Source: Albimonas pacifica (lineage in GTDB: Bacteria > Pseudomonadota > Alphaproteobacteria > Rhodobacterales > Rhodobacteraceae). From it: a DNA stretch of 64,000 nucleotides. This document shows, one piece after another, positions 62,701-64,000 of the stretch. Position 1 is the first letter of the stretch, and each line of letters begins with the position of its first letter. The translations under genes and the position numbers were made by a program. Under the pieces are notes generated by a model. It ran no database searches, was not told the DNA's origin, and worked only from the letters and a program-made list of their open reading frames with translations. Where the stretch lies: the NCBI RefSeq assembly GCF_900113695.1, contig NZ_FOQH01000003.1:434001-498000 (forward strand), read 5' to 3'.

Positions 62701-62863
62701 AGCGCAGCCCGGTCTCGAACACGGCCGTGAGGTCGACGAACGCCGAATGGCCGTCGTCGCTGCGCGCGACCGACCCCTCGCCGAAGCCCGCCTCGCCGCC
62801 CAGTCCGTCGATCAGGACCCCGCCCGGGTGCGCCGGGTCGTCGATCAGGCTCGAACCCGCCAT
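59783..62863 (-). CDS. Large NIDO/Calx-beta/VWD/RTX protein, probable type I secretion substrate
   Basis: 1026 residues from ATG 62863 (GGGAGGAGACGAGCC upstream). Domains in order: NIDO-like ~50-240 (FGTEYTGLYVNTNGNVTFAQP region); Calx-beta ~245-372; VWD-like 384-560 with GDPHLTTLDGLGYD (387-400); two further Calx-beta units ~655-765 and 768-885; RTX nonapeptide repeats ~900-955 (GGADRLLGGGGDDRLIGG); a C-terminal cap ending FLFG. No Sec signal, as expected for type I secretion. The domain mix suggests calcium-dependent adhesion or matrix binding. It has no export genes nearby. Its function in the cell is inferred. Confidence 0.85.
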   Translation of the reverse strand: MAGSSLIDDPAHPGGVLIDGLGGEAGFGEGSVARSDDGHSAFVDLTAVFETGLRFFGTEYTGLYVNTNGNVTFAQPLASFTPFAITAGSTAGLFAFFADVDTRSGPTAVSPGGNSTGSNLVWYDVDPVLDRVTITWDDVGHYAYGSERTSAFQIVLEDASGQDGRSAGDFNIMFRYENVNWTAGDASGGEGGLGGAAARAGWTAGVDGAYFELPPSGDQAGMLALESTPGNTGVPGVWWWEVTDGEIPVSVSVSAPASIVEGDAGVQTLEFVVARFGDPSEALEVDWLLRGDTGSGRALESADVDGALPRSGTVSFAPGVASVTVSIDVLGDTSFERDEVLEMRLTAARNLTNDDPVAIGRARASVEVLNDDGLPPPPPPLIARFWGDPHLTTLDGLGYDFQAVGEFVLIRGTADPLQVHVRTEALTDAVSVITQLGTQVGNRRVTLDLTRDDPLWIDGAASGLREGDGSLKVGSGRVYLNDGVYTIVYASGEQLKVSLFETNLNVQVFLNGDRAAGSVEGLLGDLDGDASNDLQVDGVALLLPVDFDLLYGDFADEWRVTNRTSLLDYGAGEGTRDYTDRAFPRVAVTLDDLPEDLVAWATEQAQAAGITDPAALAAAALDFALTGDLNFVSASAGLSGATTSAVTAPTDAPSLGTTLLLTRTGNDPAEGDEGSILVDFTVARGGDATGSLTVNYAVSGTADRLSGNGSVTFADGETAKTIQVEVESDAVAELDETLTVRISTEAPGVSVLAAQRSVTILNDDGDVGSIFALAANRAAVAEGDRGVRDVTFTATRTGDTAEAGSVRYEILTGNGRVAKSDVDGRKLTGRIDFEADEAERTLTLGVTGDRLAEANEKLIVRLTSATGGVLSEEIRAQTLVRDDDGRGSKKDDRLAGDGTDNKLVGLGGADRLLGGGGDDRLIGGSGGDLLKGGGGHDRLDGGRGNDVLIAGGGRDRIEFGRGDGRDTVKDYDDRQDRFVIDVKGMGFRDLDIEQHRKHAVVDYGRGQFTILKFDADDLDRGDFLFG

Positions 62864-63055
62864 GGCTCGTCTCCTCCCACATGCGATGCCGGCGCGCCGT
62901 CTCATCCGGCATGCCGTCCGGCCCCCCGGGCCGCCGACCTGCGTCGCGCGGCCATGCGGGCCGCGCGGGACGCGCGAAGCTGAACCTGCACCCCCCCGTC
63001 CCGGCCGGTCGCGCAGGGGCCCGGCGGCGGGCGGGGTCGCCTCGGCCGGGTCCGA

Positions 63056-63078
63056 GTCGTCTTGTCTCCCAAGACGAC
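63056..63078. promoter_or_regulatory. Perfect 9-bp inverted repeat in the RTX/clpP divergent region
   Basis: GTCGTCTTG-TCTCC-CAAGACGAC, 193 bp upstream of the RTX start and 342 bp before clpP. Candidate operator or attenuator hairpin. Confidence 0.45.
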
Positions 63079-63270
63079 GAACGAATTGCTAACGCCGCGT
63101 CCCGATATCGGAAACGGCTGATTAAGCAACATGAATGCAGCCGCAAGCATCTCCGGGCCGAGGCCCGGCCGGCTCACGATTTGTTAAGCTTCGCGCCGGA
63201 TCTCTTGGCCGGCCGGGGGCCGCGGCGTGGCCGCCGGGACCGGCCGCGTCGGTCCGCTTGGGGGCGCGCC

Positions 63271-63298
63271 CTTGAAGGCCCCCCGGCGAAGGCATAGG
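63271..63298 (+). promoter_or_regulatory. Candidate heat-shock (sigma-32) promoter for clpP
   Basis: CTTGAA (63271-63276; extended CCCTTGAA) and CATAGG (63293-63298) with 16-bp spacing, similar to alphaproteobacterial RpoH promoters. A 5' UTR of about 115 nt would follow. Confidence 0.4.
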
Positions 63299-63419
63299 AC
63301 AGAAGGGCGAGTTTCTCTGATCGCCCTCTCCGCGCCCGTCCGGGTCCGCGCGACGGCGCCCGCCATGACCCCTCCCGCGCCCGTTCAGGGCCGCGCGCCC
63401 GCATCCGAAAGGCCGATCC

Positions 63420-64000
63420 ATGAAGGACCCCGTCGAGCATTACATGAACACCCTGGTCCCGATGGTGGTCGAGCAGACCGCCCGGGGCGAGCGCGCCTAC
63501 GACATCTTCTCGCGCCTGCTGAAGGAGCGGATCATCTTCGTCTCGGGGCCTGTCCATGACGGCATGTCGACCCTGATCGTGGCGCAGCTGCTGTTCCTCG
63601 AGGCCGAGAATCCCAAGAAGGAGATCTCGATGTACATCAACTCCCCGGGCGGGGTGGTGACGTCGGGGCTCTCGATCTACGACACGATGCAGTACATCCG
63701 GCCGAAGGTCTCGACGCTGTGCGTGGGGCAGGCGGCCTCGATGGGCTCGCTGCTGCTGACCGCGGGGGCGAAGGACATGCGCTTCTCGCTGCCCAACTCC
63801 CGGATCATGGTCCACCAGCCCTCCGGCGGCTACCAGGGCCAGGCGACCGACATCCTGATCCACGCGCGCGAGACCGAGGCGCTGAAGCGGCGCCTGAACG
63901 AGATCTACGTGCACCACACCGGCCAGGACTACGCCACGGTCGAGGCGGCGCTGGAGCGCGACAACTTCATGAGCCCCGAGACCGCGAAGGACTGGGGGCT
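63420..64000 (+). CDS. clpP: ATP-dependent Clp protease proteolytic subunit, 3' truncated by window edge
   Basis: 193 codons visible of about 205-210. The catalytic Ser107 lies in [11 protein letters not shown], and His132 in [11 protein letters not shown]; the Asp is expected near residue 181 in the visible or following part. ATG 63420 has a weak upstream GAAAGGCCGATCC. It forms the tetradecameric serine protease chamber used by ClpX/ClpA. Located downstream of tig with two genes between, an unusual interruption of the common tig-clpP-clpX order. Confidence 0.97.
   Translation, partial: MKDPVEHYMNTLVPMVVEQTARGERAYDIFSRLLKERIIFVSGPVHDGMSTLIVAQLLFLEAENPKKEISMYINSPGGVVTSGLSIYDTMQYIRPKVSTLCVGQAASMGSLLLTAGAKDMRFSLPNSRIMVHQPSGGYQGQATDILIHARETEALKRRLNEIYVHHTGQDYATVEAALERDNFMSPETAKDWG

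Larger units (their letters stand above)
62864..63419. other. Promoter region between RTX gene and clpP
   Basis: 556 bp. Most is GC-rich, but 63080-63190 is locally A/T-rich (AATTGCTAACG, GATTAAGCAACATGAATGC, GATTTGTTAAGC), probably promoters of both divergent genes. Frames here have no recognisable product. Confidence 0.4.

Noticed and set aside
59225..62983. A long plus-strand frame opposite the NIDO/VWD/RTX gene
   Set aside because: It has no recognisable motif and is a GC-driven shadow. The minus-strand frame contains clear domain motifs and a good ribosome-binding site.

Overview
The window is about 72-73% G+C, and its gene content points to an alphaproteobacterium, most likely a Rhodobacterales-like marine or soil heterotroph. 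The evidence is the glnB-glnA pair, tRNA-Leu(UAG) directly before the trigger factor gene with clpP nearby, an Lrp-linked E1-type dehydrogenase, a HisD-family dehydrogenase resembling sulfopropanediol dehydrogenases, RTX secretion-type proteins, and many acyl-CoA genes. No rRNA, phage, CRISPR array, transposase or integrase was seen. Species is not assigned.

Layout. 1-9.8 kb: 3' part of a molybdenum hydroxylase, an RTX protein, an AceE/MdeB-like dehydrogenase with a divergent Lrp regulator, a HisD-family dehydrogenase and a family-VIII-type serine hydrolase. 10.2-22.1 kb: an acyl-CoA catabolic island (two CaiB-type CoA-transferases, three acyl-CoA dehydrogenases, two crotonases, an acyl-CoA ligase) around a divergent LysR regulator. 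22.6-30.4 kb: a CRP-type regulator with a consensus CRP site upstream of its own gene, a cytochrome P450, a large class III cyclase/ATPase and a di-heme cytochrome. 30.9-37.6 kb: a third crotonase, a lytic transglycosylase, a secreted protein with an internal duplication, a MetX-like hydrolase, a DHDPS-family aldolase and a YfcC-type permease. 38-45.6 kb: an acyl-CoA carboxylase operon (two carboxyltransferases, a biotin carrier, a solute-binding protein, a second acyl-CoA ligase, a TetR regulator) without a biotin carboxylase. 45.6-50.4 kb: an epoxide-hydrolase-like gene, an AtzE-like amidase and an AtzH-like gene on the minus strand, and a methyltransferase overlapping a DUF3445 heme demethylase gene on the plus strand. 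50.5-64 kb: a subtilase, glnA/glnB, nnrE-nnrD, DUF4112 and Pmp3-type genes, tRNA-Leu, tig, a beta-barrel candidate, a large NIDO/Calx-beta/VWD/RTX protein and the 5' part of clpP.

The most unusual signal is a dispersed intergenic element of about 270 bp in four copies (9889-10160 inverted, 12354-12624, 22145-22414, 30539-30806), plus a partial inverted piece at 30476-30511. Each full copy holds an imperfect palindrome of exactly 163 bp. Its arms differ between copies, but most differences are matched on the opposite arm, as expected if the hairpin is selected. Three copies sit between convergent genes and the fourth between two co-directional genes. A second cross-locus signal is a palindrome of the form TTNAATCG-N2-CGRTTAA, found twice before the 17-20 kb acyl-CoA operon and once before the epoxide-hydrolase/amidase operon, which suggests a shared regulator.

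Many of the genes could work together in uptake, CoA activation, dehydrogenation, hydration and carboxylation of organic acids. CoA-transferases and ligases would activate the acids, acyl-CoA dehydrogenases and crotonases would process them, and the carboxylase would feed propionyl-type products into central metabolism. The substrates cannot be read from the sequence.
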